From: Tyto alba
Taxonomy: Eukaryota > Chordata > Aves > Strigiformes > Tytonidae
DNA: 64,000 bases
Direction: 5' to 3'
NCBI RefSeq assembly: GCF_018691265.1
Contig: NW_024881303.1
Location: forward strand, 9,665,777 to 9,729,776
Position 1 is the stretch's first letter. Each line of letters begins with the position of its first letter. The position numbers and the translations under genes are program-made. Under the pieces are notes generated by a model. That model searched no databases. It was not told the origin of the DNA and saw nothing but the letters and a program-made list of their open reading frames with translations. Below, in pieces: positions 23,801-35,345 of this stretch.

Positions 23801-26800
23801 TTTAAAAAAGCTGAATGTTCTTGGCATGTGGGTCCTGACTCCTCCCTGAACCTACCTACAGATGGCAATTTCCCAGATCAGGGCAAAAAGGCTTCCCTTA
23901 TAAACAAACAAACAAATCTGCGGTCTGGATTTCCTCTGTAGCACAGCAGGGGCAGCACAGGGCAGGCATTTGATATTTGCTAGTTTGCATTTCCTTGAAA
24001 TGAAGGAAGAGCAATGAAGAATATCTGCTCGACAGTGTGTTGGTCAATGCTGTGTGAAATGACATCATCAGTAACCCAGCCAGATGGGGCTGAGCACTGT
24101 GTCTGTGAAAATGTTCATAGGAGCAGTGAGCACCTTCAGACAGACGCTTTCCATTAGACTAAACACAGATACTCATTTTAAAAGTGTGCAAGGAAATCGA
24201 GCTGCAGTCTAAAGCCAACAGTTAAACACAGCTGTTCTTTTGCTTTGCTGGCCCTCCCAGTTATTTTTCTTTTCAAGGTGCGGGCTCAATCAGGAAAATG
24301 GAAAAACGGTTGAGAAGTTCTATGTATGTCTTCTGCACCTTGGATTTTATAGGGCAAGCTTGCAGTTTCTCTTCCAGTTTTACTCATTCAAATGTTATCT
24401 ACACAAAATCCAAGTGTTAAAACTGGAGGGGAAAATTGGATATGCCACCTTTTGGTGTAAAAAAATTGTGTCAGAGCTTTTACAGGGCCTTTAAAAATGG
24501 TGTCTCTAAATAACACCTGCACCATGCATTTTACATGCCAGTGTTTCAATTTATGATGTTTCCTTTGGCTATGGCTGTATGCTATCCTGGTTTTTATATC
24601 TGACAAGAACCCCTTTGCCACATCTTTGGAGTTTTTGGACTTCAGTATGTTAATTATGAACATCTTATGCTTGCTTCAGTGCCCATGTCTGACAAAGACA
24701 GCACTGGTTTGTAAAAACCCTTTATCTGAGCTGAGTGGAAAATGCTGTTATCACGCCATGAGTCTTTTCTGAGTCTTCACCATTTTCTCCTCCTATGTGG
24801 AAATAAAATGCATGCTAGGTTTGTGACAGAATGGTGTGCCTCAATGTAATTTTTGTCTTTGGTGATGTCCACTCCTTCACACAGAATTAACTGGCTGAAA
24901 CAAAGTAGAAAATGCCCTCTCCAGTGGGTGACTGCTGGGTGCTATGGCCAGGCAGATGTGACAGCAGCAGCAGTGCCTGTCCATGAGCTCATCTCTTTTT
25001 CTGGGTCTCTGTGAAAAAGCAGTGGCTTTCCTGCTGCTCAGAGGCATTTCCCAACAGGTCTCTCACAAGCAATAGGTTCCTGCCAAAAGAGTTCATTTTC
25101 TTGAATCAGCATTTTCTGACTGGAAAGAAGAAATTCCAATTACTTCTGCTCATTATAAATGAACAGACTGAGAATCCATGGGAGAGAGACTTACTGCATT
25201 CAGATCAGTATGGGTCTAAGAAATACATAGTAACCAATTGGCCTAATAGAAGATTACCAATATTTCAGTGTGGAGAAGAGCTAATACTTTTTTTAAAAAA
25301 TTGCATGTTTAAAAATACATGTTTCAGTCATCTCCAGCAGCCTCATGCTAACAGGATAGAGCTGTTACAGCACCATCAAAAAAAGAAGGTTGCATTATCA
25401 GAGACTTCAGCTATTTCCCCTGGCTAATCTAGAAAGAGAATCCCAAACTCACTGAAGTGCCCTGGGAAGACATTTTATAGCAGTACAGGCTATTGCATTG
25501 CTGGAAGCAAGTCTATAATAGCCTTTTAAGCATCATTCAGCCTGAATTATCTGCCTAAGACATGTACATAAATCATGATATATTACACAATATTTTTTCT
25601 TGCCCCCTTTCTTGAATTTTTCTCCTCCAGTGCAAGTTCTAGAAAAGAAGCAAATTAGATTTTTTCTTTCTGTTACTCATCACAGCCAGTGGGATGACTC
25701 AGTTATGCCAGGAATTTTTGGCCCAGTTTGTCATATTCAGAAGAGTGAAATTCTATCTAATGAAGTGGGAGAGGTGTTATAGAAAGAGGAGGCAGTAACT
25801 TACTTATTATTACCCATTTTACCCTGCTTGATTTTCTGTCATTTAACTATCTGTGTATGTTTTACACTGTTGTAGTACCTGGATGATCCATTAACTGGGC
25901 TTCATTCTCACAACTTCCCTTCTGAAGGACGCTTGTGTCCTAATGATGGGGCCATTAAGAAAAGAAATTTAATCACCTTAATTGATCCCAGCTCTAATTT
26001 CCAGCTATTTCATATAGGCATAGTTCTGGAAAGGTGGTTAAACCCCACTGTGTCTGCTGGAGTACCTCCTGTGAGTGGTGCAACTCTAGTGTTTCCATAG
26101 CAGGAACGAGATAAAATAAGGAAAACATGCCCAAAGCAGGGAACAGAAATGAGACTCAGCTGTCTAGCTGAACGTTGTAAGCATCAGGCTGCAGGACTGA
26201 CCTTGTATGCCTGTCCTCTCTTGCTTTGGGGAACCTCTTATTCTTGTTTGCATGGGAACAGTGATTCAGGAAAAGGCATGCACTCACCTGGACTTTCAAA
26301 GGTAACCCAAATCTTAGAAGTTGAGTTAAAATTGGCAGCTATTGGAGGAGAGACCTCTGAATTGTAGCCCCACATAGAGAAAGGAGGTGCCAGTTCCTAG
26401 CACACACCAGGAGGGCAGCAGCCACCTGGCTAGACAGTACACAGCAGCTTAGAATCACTGCTGTTTAGGATGGAGATTATGAGGAAGAAGTGATCATTGT
26501 GTAGGCTAGAGGTCAGAGTACACAAACCCAAGGGAAACTGGGTCTTGTTAGTTCTGCTTCTCCAAAACCAATTTATGAATGTTCTCTTTTTTGGGTTCTG
26601 CCTGTAGGATTTAGTCTCAATACACCTGCTTGCAAGTGCCAAATGGTCCAGGGCTTGCCCAGTGGTTGAAGGGAAGATGATCCATCAAGCCTTTGGCACT
26701 ATCACATCCAGCCTGTTGGTAGAGGCTGGCCAAATGCCCAGTGAGTGGTAGTGGCTCTATCTGCCCCTGTGCTGCTGCTGGGCTGGAGCAGGAGCCAACC

Positions 26801-27309
26801 ATACTCACATGTACACAGGCAGCACTGTCCAGATTTGTTGTAGGAAAGTCTGGTGAATCTATTCCTAGCTCATTGTGAATTATGAAAGGTGATATATAGA
26901 GAAATTTTGGCCATGAGGCTAAGAGGCAGTGTTTCTTACAGCTCTGTTCCCTCTGAAGCTGGTGCCTAGCTGTAGGGCCATGGTCCCCCAACCCACTGCA
27001 GGATAGATGCTCTTTTTAGTGGTAGGATGGAGTAGAGAAGAAGCACAATTCCACTGCCTGCCTGTTGAGCTGAGCTGTGTACCTGATCATGTGCTAGTTG
27101 GCTCACAACAGGCTACATGGGTTGAAGTCCTACGTGAGGGCCCAGGGGAGGATGGATTTGTCCATAATGGATCTGTGACTAAGAGCTGTCCATCACCTGT
27201 TAGTGTGTTAACTACTGAATTAATCTTCCTTCCTAAAGGCAGCATCCCTGAAGCGTGTCCAGGTGATATCTCTGGAGCCTGAACATCACTAGTGGTGTCC
27301 TGCAGCATT
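20871..27309. other. Unique DNA, no gene seen
   Basis: No repeat family or coding exon was recognised. An isolated ATGCAAAT octamer lies at 23756-23763. The 138-codon plus-strand frame at 25011-25427 lacks any motif. At 25490-25560 there are a few words reminiscent of a CR1 3' end (AGCCTGAATTATCT), too weak to annotate. 23250-23460 is locally GC-richer than its surroundings. Confidence 0.5.
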
Positions 27310-27388
27310 AACACCAGAGGGACATGCTCTTCAGTGATCCATCCCCAACATGAACACTGGAGGGACACATTCTTCAGCAATCCACCCC
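27310..27388. repeat. Two-copy tandem duplication, 43-bp period, CpG-decayed
   Basis: Copy 1 (27310-27346) and copy 2 (27353-27388) align over 37 columns with seven substitutions and one 1-base gap. All seven substitutions are transitions. Six of them fall as three adjacent pairs in which one copy has TG and the other CA. That pattern is expected if both copies descend from a unit with CpG at those three places, each losing it by deamination on opposite strands. The duplication is therefore old and was probably methylated. The parent element is not recognised. Confidence 0.8.
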
Positions 27389-28003
27389 TTTCTTTGAGAT
27401 GTGAGGAGCAGCAGCTCCCACTAGGAGTAAGAGGACAAGCTGGTTTCCAGAAGTGCTCAGGCTGCCAACAAAAATACCAGGCAAACTGTAGTAGTGTTTG
27501 TGCGATGCTGACACGTGCCCACTGGGAGTGCGGCTGCCGCCACCACCTCATTTCGCAGAAGCCATCGACAGCTGTCAGGTGATAACAACTTTGGATAATT
27601 AGTGTCCTGAAGGGCTTGAACTGAGGGCTCAGAAATGAAAGACTGTATTATAGAATAGCTATTCCCTCCTCACCCCTCGAGACTGGTTGTGTATGTCGAG
27701 CTCAACAATAACATTAAAAAAAAGTAATACTAAGAAAAGCAATATAGCAGACTAAATTGCATTTGCTGCATCTTGGGCTTACATTTCATTACAAATACCT
27801 CCTTACCCAGGGTACAGTCTTTTTAAGTCATTAAGACAAGTCCTGAAGTCCTTTCTCAGTTTTCACTCATACCTTGGATGCTTTCTCATTAACTTCAGTG
27901 GATTTCTCTTTGTCTGACTGAAAACTGAAAGGGGGCCTTGGGATTTGAACTACTGGGAATTTTGCTTGAGTAAGCAGAAAGAAATGTGGCCATGATAATA
28001 ACC
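27389..28003. other. Unique DNA, no gene seen
   Basis: Overlapping frames on both strands (27087-27551 minus, 27292-27582 plus) cover the tandem duplication and have no recognisable domain. The rest is AT-rich and featureless. Confidence 0.5.
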
Positions 28004-28025
28004 TTTTTTTTTTTTTTTTTTTTTT
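28004..28025. repeat. T22 homopolymer
   Basis: Twenty-two consecutive T residues, followed by CCCTATTTTTTTCCCTGTTG and then TTTTCTGACAG at 28047-28057. The combination resembles a strong polypyrimidine tract plus 3' splice acceptor, but no donor site or meaningful frame follows, so no exon is called. Read on the other strand it could be the poly(A) of an inserted transcript, but nothing recognisable precedes it. Confidence 0.9.
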
Positions 28026-28057
28026 CCCTATTTTTTTCCCTGTTGCTTTTCTGACAG

Positions 28058-29229
28058 CTCTGAAAGAGTGGGAGGAAAGCAGTTAGGACTCACCACCTTT
28101 TTGATTTGTTTTTGAGGATTTGTGAAATGATTTTCTTTTGAATTTCTAAACAGAAGGTCATTTCAACTGAAAAGTCATCATATTTAATTTAGAAAATGTC
28201 AATTAAAAATGTTAGGGGCTTTTTTCAACTAAAACAACATTAAGATATCAAGACAACTACCAAAATGTTTAGATCAACAAAAATCTGGCCTTTTTTATTA
28301 TTATTATTTTAAAGGCCCCAGAAGTTTTAACTGAATTTTTTGCCCTGCTCTAAATTAAAAGTTTGGCTAAATCATTCCCGTAGAGACTGTGTTCAAATGG
28401 GGACATGTTTACATATCTGCCTCTGATCATATAAGATAGTGCTCGATTATGGGATGTACTGGCTTTCCAGCCCCAGAGAATGGCATGTCCTCACCATGAT
28501 CCTGTCTCTTACCAGAAATGTGGACTACTTATATAATATCAACTTCACTCTTTTCCTGACCTCAGAAAAAAAGTTATTTTTTTCAAGGAAAAAGTGATAC
28601 CAAGGGCAAAACTGTATTTCAACACTTCTGGACACTGTGGAGATGCTGCCCCAGTTTTATTAACAGAGGGTGACATGATATGTAGGAAAAGTTCATTCTC
28701 AGAGTAAGTTTATTTTAGTCTATTTTGAATTTGGTTTAGAAATCACCAAAAGGTTACTAAAAGTTACTAAAACCGTGAACAGATTTATCTAAGATGAAAT
28801 CAAGAGTGCCTAACCGTGGGTTAGGCAGGCTAGGGAAAGCAGTCAGCAATCACAGGTGCCTTGGGGAGGAGCTGCTAACCCAGGGAGGGATGCATTGCCT
28901 CAGGAGATGCAGAAAAGTGACAAAAAGCAGCTGCAGGACTATAACTGCTTAAAACCAGCACAGACATCTCTGCAATTAGCATCTGAACATGCTTAACGTT
29001 TCCTCTCTTATACCTGTGGTTTTAACCTCAAGCCTCTTTTATCCTATTTTTGTGCAGCTGTACTGCTGCTTCACAGCCTCCCTGCTCTGCCAGAGAAGTT
29101 CAGAAGAAGCTGTGGCAGAAATGACCGGGCAACCTGGGTGTATGCCCATGCCAATCTCCACAAAATAAGTCTTTTTTCATACACCACAATGTAATAATGG
29201 ACATTGGCTCTCGCTCAGCCTCATTTAAT
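28058..29229. other. Unique AT-rich DNA, no gene seen
   Basis: AT-rich with several short runs. A ten-base word (AGTTACTAAA) is nearly repeated in tandem at about 28752-28772. No coding or RNA gene was recognised. Confidence 0.5.
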
Positions 29230-29540
29230 GACCCATATCTGAGTGAATAATTCATTCAGTGCCTAGAGATCTTGTGTGGAGACTTGTTTTACCACAGGGC
29301 CCTGGGGAATGAAAACAGCAATAAAGTTCCAGCTTTTAACCCATCCATTTACAAAGCCTCATGATATTATTGCTTCCATGATCAATTTAAATGAACATGT
29401 TGGAGGTTTACTAGCAGCCTTCCTGTATTTCATGCCCCAGTACATATTTTTTTCAGAGCATCTACAGCTTATACTTATTGTTGGTTTGAAGGAAATAGAA
29501 AATTCCCAACTGCAAAGTCACATTTTTATTTAAAGCTTTA
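29230..29540. promoter_or_regulatory. Candidate conserved non-coding block (unproven)
   Basis: Repeat-free and AT-leaning, with several homeodomain or POU-like words (GAATAATTCATTCA near 29246, ATCAATTTAAATGAAC near 29381) and CTTTTAACCCATCCATTTAC near 29333. An 85-codon frame spans most of it but shows no domain. It resembles conserved enhancers in texture only. Conservation was not tested. Confidence 0.2.
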
Positions 29541-29745
29541 ATTGTCCTAAAGAAGAGTCTTTCTGAAATCTAGCCCGTTTGGAGTCACTGATGCTGTTTA
29601 TTATCCAGTAAACTCCTTTAAGCTTTGGGACAGGTTAATACTCCTCAGCATCGGTATAATTTTTCTTAGGCTGTGTTACTGTGTTTATATGAGGATCTTC
29701 ATTTTGCTTTGGCAGCAGAATTTCTTTTCTGCTTCTGCAAATTAC

Positions 29746-29769
29746 AAAAAAAAAAAAAAAAAAAAAAAA
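29746..29769. repeat. A24 homopolymer
   Basis: Twenty-four consecutive A residues. There is no AATAAA signal in the preceding 60 bp and no recognisable gene upstream, so a processed pseudogene is not supported. Confidence 0.95.
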
Positions 29770-30024
29770 GCCTTCCTAAGCTGGATTGCTTTGCAGCTGT
29801 GAAAACCTATAATAACTTCACTCGGATTACAACTACATCAAAGGTATTATATATCCCTGAGTAACATATTTACTGGGCTTTTCAACAGCTGTATAATTAG
29901 CTCTAGATGACTACTTTTTTCCTCCACATCTTTAAATATCCATATTTCAAAATTCACAGAAATTCAAAGGGAGGATGGTTTTCCCTTTCACAGAAGGTGC
30001 AGCCCACCAGATTTTTTCCTTAGC

Positions 30025-30064
30025 TTTTTTTTTAAAAAAAAAAAAAAAAGGAAAAGAAAAAAAG
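30025..30064. repeat. T9A16 inverted run with A-rich tail
   Basis: T9 (30025-30033) runs directly into A16 (30034-30049) and then GGAAAAGAAAAAAAGG. It is self-complementary across the T/A junction and could extrude as a hairpin. Confidence 0.9.
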
Positions 30065-30600
30065 GCCTCAACTTCCATGTCCCCGTCCTCCGGTAACCAG
30101 ACCCAAGGTATCCATCACCCCTCCTGGCACGTTGTGCCCACCTGTCTGATGAGGGAGGTGATTCAGGCAGGGGATGGGCACGGGGCCCTTTGCAGCATCC
30201 CCCAAAGAGGCAGCTTAGGGTCAGCAGCTGTCCCCAGAGCCGGTCACAGCCCCCTGGCACAATAGGAGGATGGCAGAAGGTGAGGAAAACGCTCGTGCCT
30301 CCACAGGGAAGAATAAAGGCTCCATATGTCCCGGACCTCAACAGATGCTCCTGCAGCATGACCCCCTTTGCCGTCCCCTCCCTCCCGCCTCGTGCTCGCA
30401 GCACCTCCATCACTGACAGCCCCTGTTCACAGGGACGTCCCCACCGAGGGACACCAGCACGGCCTGCTGGTACAGCAGGAGCTTTTGAGGAAGGGGTTGT
30501 GCACAGGATTGGACCGGACAGTGCGTGGAGTCAAAAGCCCCTCTCCTGCTGTGATCCTGCACACATCCCCTGTCATTCCTTTGCAGAGGAATTGTTATGC
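30065..30600. other. GC-richer patch without a supported gene
   Basis: Composition changes abruptly after the A-rich run to GC-richer sequence with scattered CpG. Frames of 96-141 codons exist in several phases on both strands, as expected when GC-rich DNA depletes stop codons. None shows a domain or a clean exon boundary. Confidence 0.5.
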
Positions 30601-31888
30601 AATTAACTTTATTCTGGGAACAGGAGGGAAAAGAGACTTTAAAATTCTCTTTAACTCTAGCTGGGTTTTCTTTTCATATTTTTTTTTGCCCTGTGCTGAG
30701 TAGAAGAAGGCAGCGCTTCAGTGTTGATGTGGAGGGAAGGATTTTCCCCCACAAGAATACATTACAACCTGCTGGTTTATGTTGTGCTGATTGCTCAGTC
30801 CCATGACCAGGGTGGCAAGGGAAGGTGTAAGAAACACTTTCACACAGCCGCTGTAGAAATGGTGACTTCCTCTTTCAATTTTTTTTTCTTAGCTGATGGG
30901 ACTTTGATCTCAGTTTTTAGAAAGTTTTCCTAAAATGAGCTCCTAGTCTGGAATTGTCTATTCCTTCCAATGCTTCATTACGACGCTGTGATGTGTTGGC
31001 TGGCTGGCTCTGATGTGCAGGAAAGACCCAGCTGGCTGAGCACTTTCAGGACAAACAGATAAGACAATTTACTATCTGATTTTATGAGAGCCATTTACAC
31101 TTTGCAGAATTTTTTAAGCAGCAAGCCCTTAAGAAGCATATTCTGAGCATGGTACCTAGGAGAATTGCACACACATTTCCTGTCAGCAGCCGGAGAATAG
31201 TGTCTAACACCTGCTATGAAGAGCTTGAAATATATTCTTAAATGGCTTGATTGCTTTGCATTTCCCTTGAGATGAGATGAGACATTATGGTGCAGTTTCT
31301 TTTCTGTAAGGAGACCTACTGCAGATACTTCTTCAGTAGAGCTCCCGAGCAGCGTTGCTGAGCCTGTGCTCAGTCGTGCTTATGCTCACTGGGATTTGAA
31401 CCTGTGTTTAAAATCTAGTTTATGCTCAGAGGGACTCTCAAGACCCATAGCTGGGGGGCAGCAGACATGGACCGTAAACAATTGAGGACAGGATCCTGTC
31501 CTACTACGGTTTAAAGAGTCAGCTGAGAGCAGGGATAAACATAAGCAGAAAAACCTCTCAAAGGGTCCTTGCTGTAAGCACAGACTTGCGACTTTGCAGT
31601 GTCTGATCTTCCTCTGCATCATCCCAGGCCACGCTTCAGAAGACAGCAGTGAGAGAGCTGTGTGTTTGGCAAGAGAAGTGAAAACATCCACCTGAGTTTC
31701 CTGGCTCTGTCTGCTTTATCAGAGCATCCTACTACTCCCATCCAGGTGCACTGAAGTGGCATCAGGAGGGAAACTTCCCACCCTGGAGCAGGTGAGAGCC
31801 AGCACCCATCAGGGAATGGCTGAACACACCTTCCCCTGCATCCCCTGGCCTCTGATGCTTCACTTGTTGGGCTGCCCTTGCCAGTGGT
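30601..31888. other. Unique DNA, no gene seen
   Basis: No repeat or exon was recognised. A GGCTGGCTGGCT mini-run sits near 31000. A GATTTGAACCTG word near 31392 recalls a minus-strand tRNA T-loop, but the flanking bases do not pair, so it is not a tRNA. Confidence 0.5.
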
Positions 31889-31938
31889 GAACTAGTTATG
31901 ACACAGTGAATATGAACCAGTTATTAAACAGTGAATAT
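31889..31938. repeat. 25-bp tandem duplication, two copies
   Basis: The two abutting 25-bp units (31889-31913 and 31914-31938) match at 22 of 25 positions. They differ at unit positions 5, 12 and 14. Each unit contains AGTTAT and ends with ACAGTGAATAT. It is probably a local slippage duplication. Confidence 0.9.
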
Positions 31939-33025
31939 TCAGCTACCCAAACACAAGATGGGTAAACTAGAGTGCCTTCTATACAACATTTCCCAAGATC
32001 TTTAGCCCCAGCCTCTTTATTGCACAGCAGGTGGGAAGGAGGTGTCCTGAGAGTGACACGCACTTTTACAGGGAACCTTTCTATTTCAGCATCTTGAATG
32101 GGAGCACATTGCCAGCTGTTACCTCACAGCCCTTGCACTCCTCTGTACTCGGCCACCCCACCACACACCCACCTTGTGGGCTGGTTTGTAAGTTTTTTAG
32201 AAGACACTCTGGTTTCAGCTGAACTGGGTGGGAGCTGGGAGCTTTCAGCCCCATTGAAAACACAGTGTAATCCAGACTAAAAATTGTATGAAAAGAAAGC
32301 AGCAGTGATTTTCTACCCCAAAAAGTTTCTGTTTCCAGACACTTGACTATATACTCTGTAAAGAAAAGAGGTAATCTATTAGGTATGTAAATATTAATAT
32401 TTATGAAATAAATCCTGAAGTTTCAACTATTCTTTGGTTGTGGATGTCTTAACGCTTATTCCATGGAGGATAATGTTTTTCCACTAACAGGTAAAATGGT
32501 GGAAAAATCAGGACAAGCAGAAACTACTTTAGCATTTCAATTAACAGGGAAAAGGCCCTGGAATTTATGTAGCAATTTTTTTGTAGCTTTCAATGAATGT
32601 TTTCAAAGCTTTCTCAAACTATGTAATTTTCTTTGAACTTCAGTTGCTGGAAGATGCCCAGGAATTTCACACAGATAGCTAATCGTCCTCCTAACTGCCA
32701 CTCCTCCACCTTCAGGATGGTTCAGCTGTGATTCCTCATCCCTATTTCATGTTCCCTGTGCTTCCGTATGGACCCTTCACTCCTTACAAAGGTGGCTGGA
32801 CCTGGGTGCTGCAGTTAGGCTGCTGGTAGGGAGGCTGGATGTGATGCAAGTCTGACTAACTCCAGCCATAGTGAATGTATTTTGCTCTTGCAAATTAAAA
32901 AATAGAACCAAACCAATAGAAAAGGGCAGGTGTGAGGATACGTTTACGGGACAGCTTCAGACGTTTTTTAATCTTTTTTTGTTCTGTGGAAGACTAGAAA
33001 CTGATCCTTACAAATGTTGGTTTTC
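31939..33025. other. Unique DNA, no gene seen
   Basis: AT-rich unique sequence with no recognised repeat, RNA gene or exon. Confidence 0.5.
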
Positions 33026-33043
33026 TTTTTTTTTTTTTTTTTT
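33026..33043. repeat. T18 homopolymer
   Basis: Eighteen consecutive T residues following TTTTC. It produces a phenylalanine run in overlapping plus-strand frames, which are not genes. Confidence 0.95.
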
Positions 33044-33845
33044 CAAAATGGAATTGAGCCAAAATATCCTTACTTAAGTCTCCCTCCGTCTAGCAACAAC
33101 AGGAAAATCCGTTCTAGATTCTGTCAAAATCTTGATGAGAAGGCTCTGTCAAACATATGTGATGAGGACAAAACAGCACATTTCAATTTCATCCACCCTT
33201 CCTGGTCAAATCTAGTTCATGTTATTGACCTTGTGCCAATTTTCCTAGTTTTTTAGAAAGAAAACATCATTCTCCATAAAACAAAGTGGAAAAAGCCAGC
33301 TTGGGAACCAACTCTGGTTGACCATGGAGAATCACCTTTGTTGTCAGACTTCTCTGACCATGCTGCATGCCGTGTTCATGCCCATCATTCCTGCATGTCA
33401 GGCTGGGCAGAGGGGATGTGGCCCATGTAATTCAATGCCCATGATTTCAGAGTTACAACCATAAGCAACCAGATATGACTCCTCACTGTTCCTAAGGTTT
33501 CCCATTAACTGGCATAGATCAGGAGGTTTCCAGGGGGGGTGCGAAGTCATCTGTGTCCCAGCAGAACACATCACTCAGCCCAGGGAAACCAGTCCTCCCC
33601 CCCAGTGTTGGTAGTGCTGTGAACTTCAGAAGCTCTACATCTCCGAGTTGACTGTAGTTAATTCTGAAATTTTGGGAGGATACATCTGTTTTAAAGGAAG
33701 GGTCTGATTTTAACAATTTAAATTAATGGTCAACTTCTGTGTTGTGGTTTGGCGGGCAGGGAGGAGGGACGGGGCTGTCCCTTCCTGCATGTGAAATCTT
33801 ATCCCCAGGAAGAGAGCCTGTAGATCAAAGGGGCCTTGCTCACAT
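33044..33845. other. Unique DNA, no gene seen
   Basis: No repeat, RNA gene or exon recognised between the T18 tract and the CpG-dense patch. Confidence 0.5.
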
Positions 33846-34064
33846 GCGGAGCTGCTGGGATCCATCATGCACGTCTCCGGAGGGAGGGCTGGCTCCCCGC
33901 CTCGCTGCCACCACTGCCCGTGCTCCCCCGGCTGCCTCCTGCCACACACGCAGCCACGGCAGATCCTGTCGTCTCTGGTGCCAAAGCAGCGCGTGGAGTT
34001 TCTGCGCCGCACATCCCACAGCAGATGTGCCGTGGCTAAAATGCAAGGGAGTGCTCAGTGGCGG
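33846..34064. promoter_or_regulatory. Small CpG-dense patch
   Basis: By hand count there are about 16 CpG in roughly 219 bp, with GC content above 60% and an observed/expected ratio near 0.7. This just meets the classical CpG-island thresholds and stands out from the CpG-poor surroundings. No TATA box, clear start site or adjacent coding exon was found. Open frames occur in five phases here, which is what stop-poor GC-rich DNA gives. It could be a distal regulatory island, an orphan promoter of a non-coding RNA, or a remnant of a GC-rich element. Confidence 0.4.
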
Positions 34065-34612
34065 AAATGACACCCAGGGGTAAATCTGCAAAGGGTACAC
34101 ACTGGTCTGACTTAGCTGCCATGTATTGGTGTGGCCCTACTGCTTATCTGCAGGGTGATGCCACCTTGCACCAGGTGAGGGAATGGCCCATCACACCCTG
34201 CTTTGCAGCTCTGCAATGTGAGATTGTGTGCTAGAGGGGTTCCCATGACCATGGCCCATATTAGAGTCCATGAGTCACCTTGATTTCCATTGACCAGCAT
34301 GTCCAGAGTAAGAAGCTCTGAGTTTTATCTTCTGTGCCACAGTGATATTTTTAGCTGCAGGCTTGTGAAGGGTGAGCAATGAGGAGGTCTCCAGCTATTT
34401 TCAGACCATTTTACTTTTAATGTAATCATACTGCACATCCCAGTAAGGGATTTGATCCCATTATCTATGTGAAAGTATAAATGCCCATATGCAAAGGTAT
34501 GAATAAGGAGAGACATGCTAATTGCATGTCTGCAAGATGTTGAAGAGAAAAGGCATTGAGCTTTGGGGTGGTGCTCCTACATAAAATAGATTATAAGATC
34601 ATGCAAGCAATT
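34065..34612. other. Unique DNA, no gene seen
   Basis: Falls back to ordinary CpG-poor composition. Nothing recognised. Confidence 0.5.
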
Positions 34613-34655
34613 AAAAAAAAAAAAAAGAAAAAAGAAAAGAGAAAAAAGAAAAAAA
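34613..34655. repeat. A-rich purine tract
   Basis: About 43 bp of A broken only by single G residues (AAAAGAAAAAAGAAAAGAG pattern), i.e. pure purine. It is low-complexity DNA and explains the lysine-rich overlapping frame. Confidence 0.9.
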
Positions 34656-34955
34656 TGATTAAATTAAAACAAATAAAATACTCTACGTGGTGGTTTGTAA
34701 TGGATCTGACAAGTCTAGTGGCTACTTCAGTAGCATAAACACACATTCCAGGATGCACTATGTTTTATATTGTACATGTTAAAATATTTAGTAACTACAT
34801 TGCTATAAACATTGTTTTGATCTCCAAGTGCACCATATTTTAAAGCCTGTTGTACTCCAGGAAGAATTATATTCTCCAGCCTCCTTAATAAAAGCCACAG
34901 TCTATGATGCTCTTGATGTGCACAGGCCCAGACTACACAGTATGATGACATTCTT

Positions 34956-35345
34956 CAGGAGGCCTTTAATGAATTAATGCCTCTCCAAATGGTTTTAAGC
35001 TTACAAAAAGAAGATGTGTGCATGATCCTAAATCATTTGGAGCCATTTTATTCAGTGCCTATTGATTTTAGTGCCAGTAAACCTCACTGCTGCCTGTCTC
35101 TGATGAGTATTACATTATATCCTCCATAGCACACAATGGGATTTAACGGCGCCAAAAATGTAATTTCAGCACAAAATCCAGAAGTCATTATGACATCAAC
35201 TCTCCTTTTTCTTCCAAACTTAAGGTACCCGAGGATCAAACTTCTGAAGAAACTGGAGCCATTTCTCTGAAGTGAATTCAGAGAACACACTCCTCCATAT
35301 TCAAACTAATTGTTGGGGCTGAAATGGGCTTAAAAATAAGAAACA
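34956..35345. promoter_or_regulatory. Candidate conserved non-coding block (unproven)
   Basis: A long repeat-free AT-leaning stretch with developmental-enhancer texture. It has TTTAATGAATTAATGCC near 34965, ATCCTAAATCATTTGGAGCC near 35025, CTATTGATTTTAGTGCCAG near 35059, GGGATTTAACGGCGCCAAAA near 35138 (an E2F-like GGCGCCAAA within it) and GTCATTATGACATCAAC near 35184 (an imperfect palindrome). It is the most motif-dense of the candidate blocks. Conservation cannot be tested here. Confidence 0.25.

Noticed and set aside
25011..25427. 138-codon plus-strand frame
   Set aside because: Composition is ordinary for AT-rich non-coding DNA (K, L, F, Q rich) and nothing resembles a known family.
25490..25560. 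Possible CR1 3' end (AGCCTGAATTATCT and nearby words)
   Set aside because: Only a few words match and the terminal octamer repeat is missing. Too weak to separate from chance.
29673..29769. Possible processed pseudogene ending in A24
   Set aside because: No AATAAA signal, no recognisable coding remnant upstream and no flanking target-site duplication.
31385..31405. tRNA T-loop-like GGTTCAAATCC on the minus strand
   Set aside because: The flanking bases do not form a T stem and no anticodon arm or acceptor stem is present around it.
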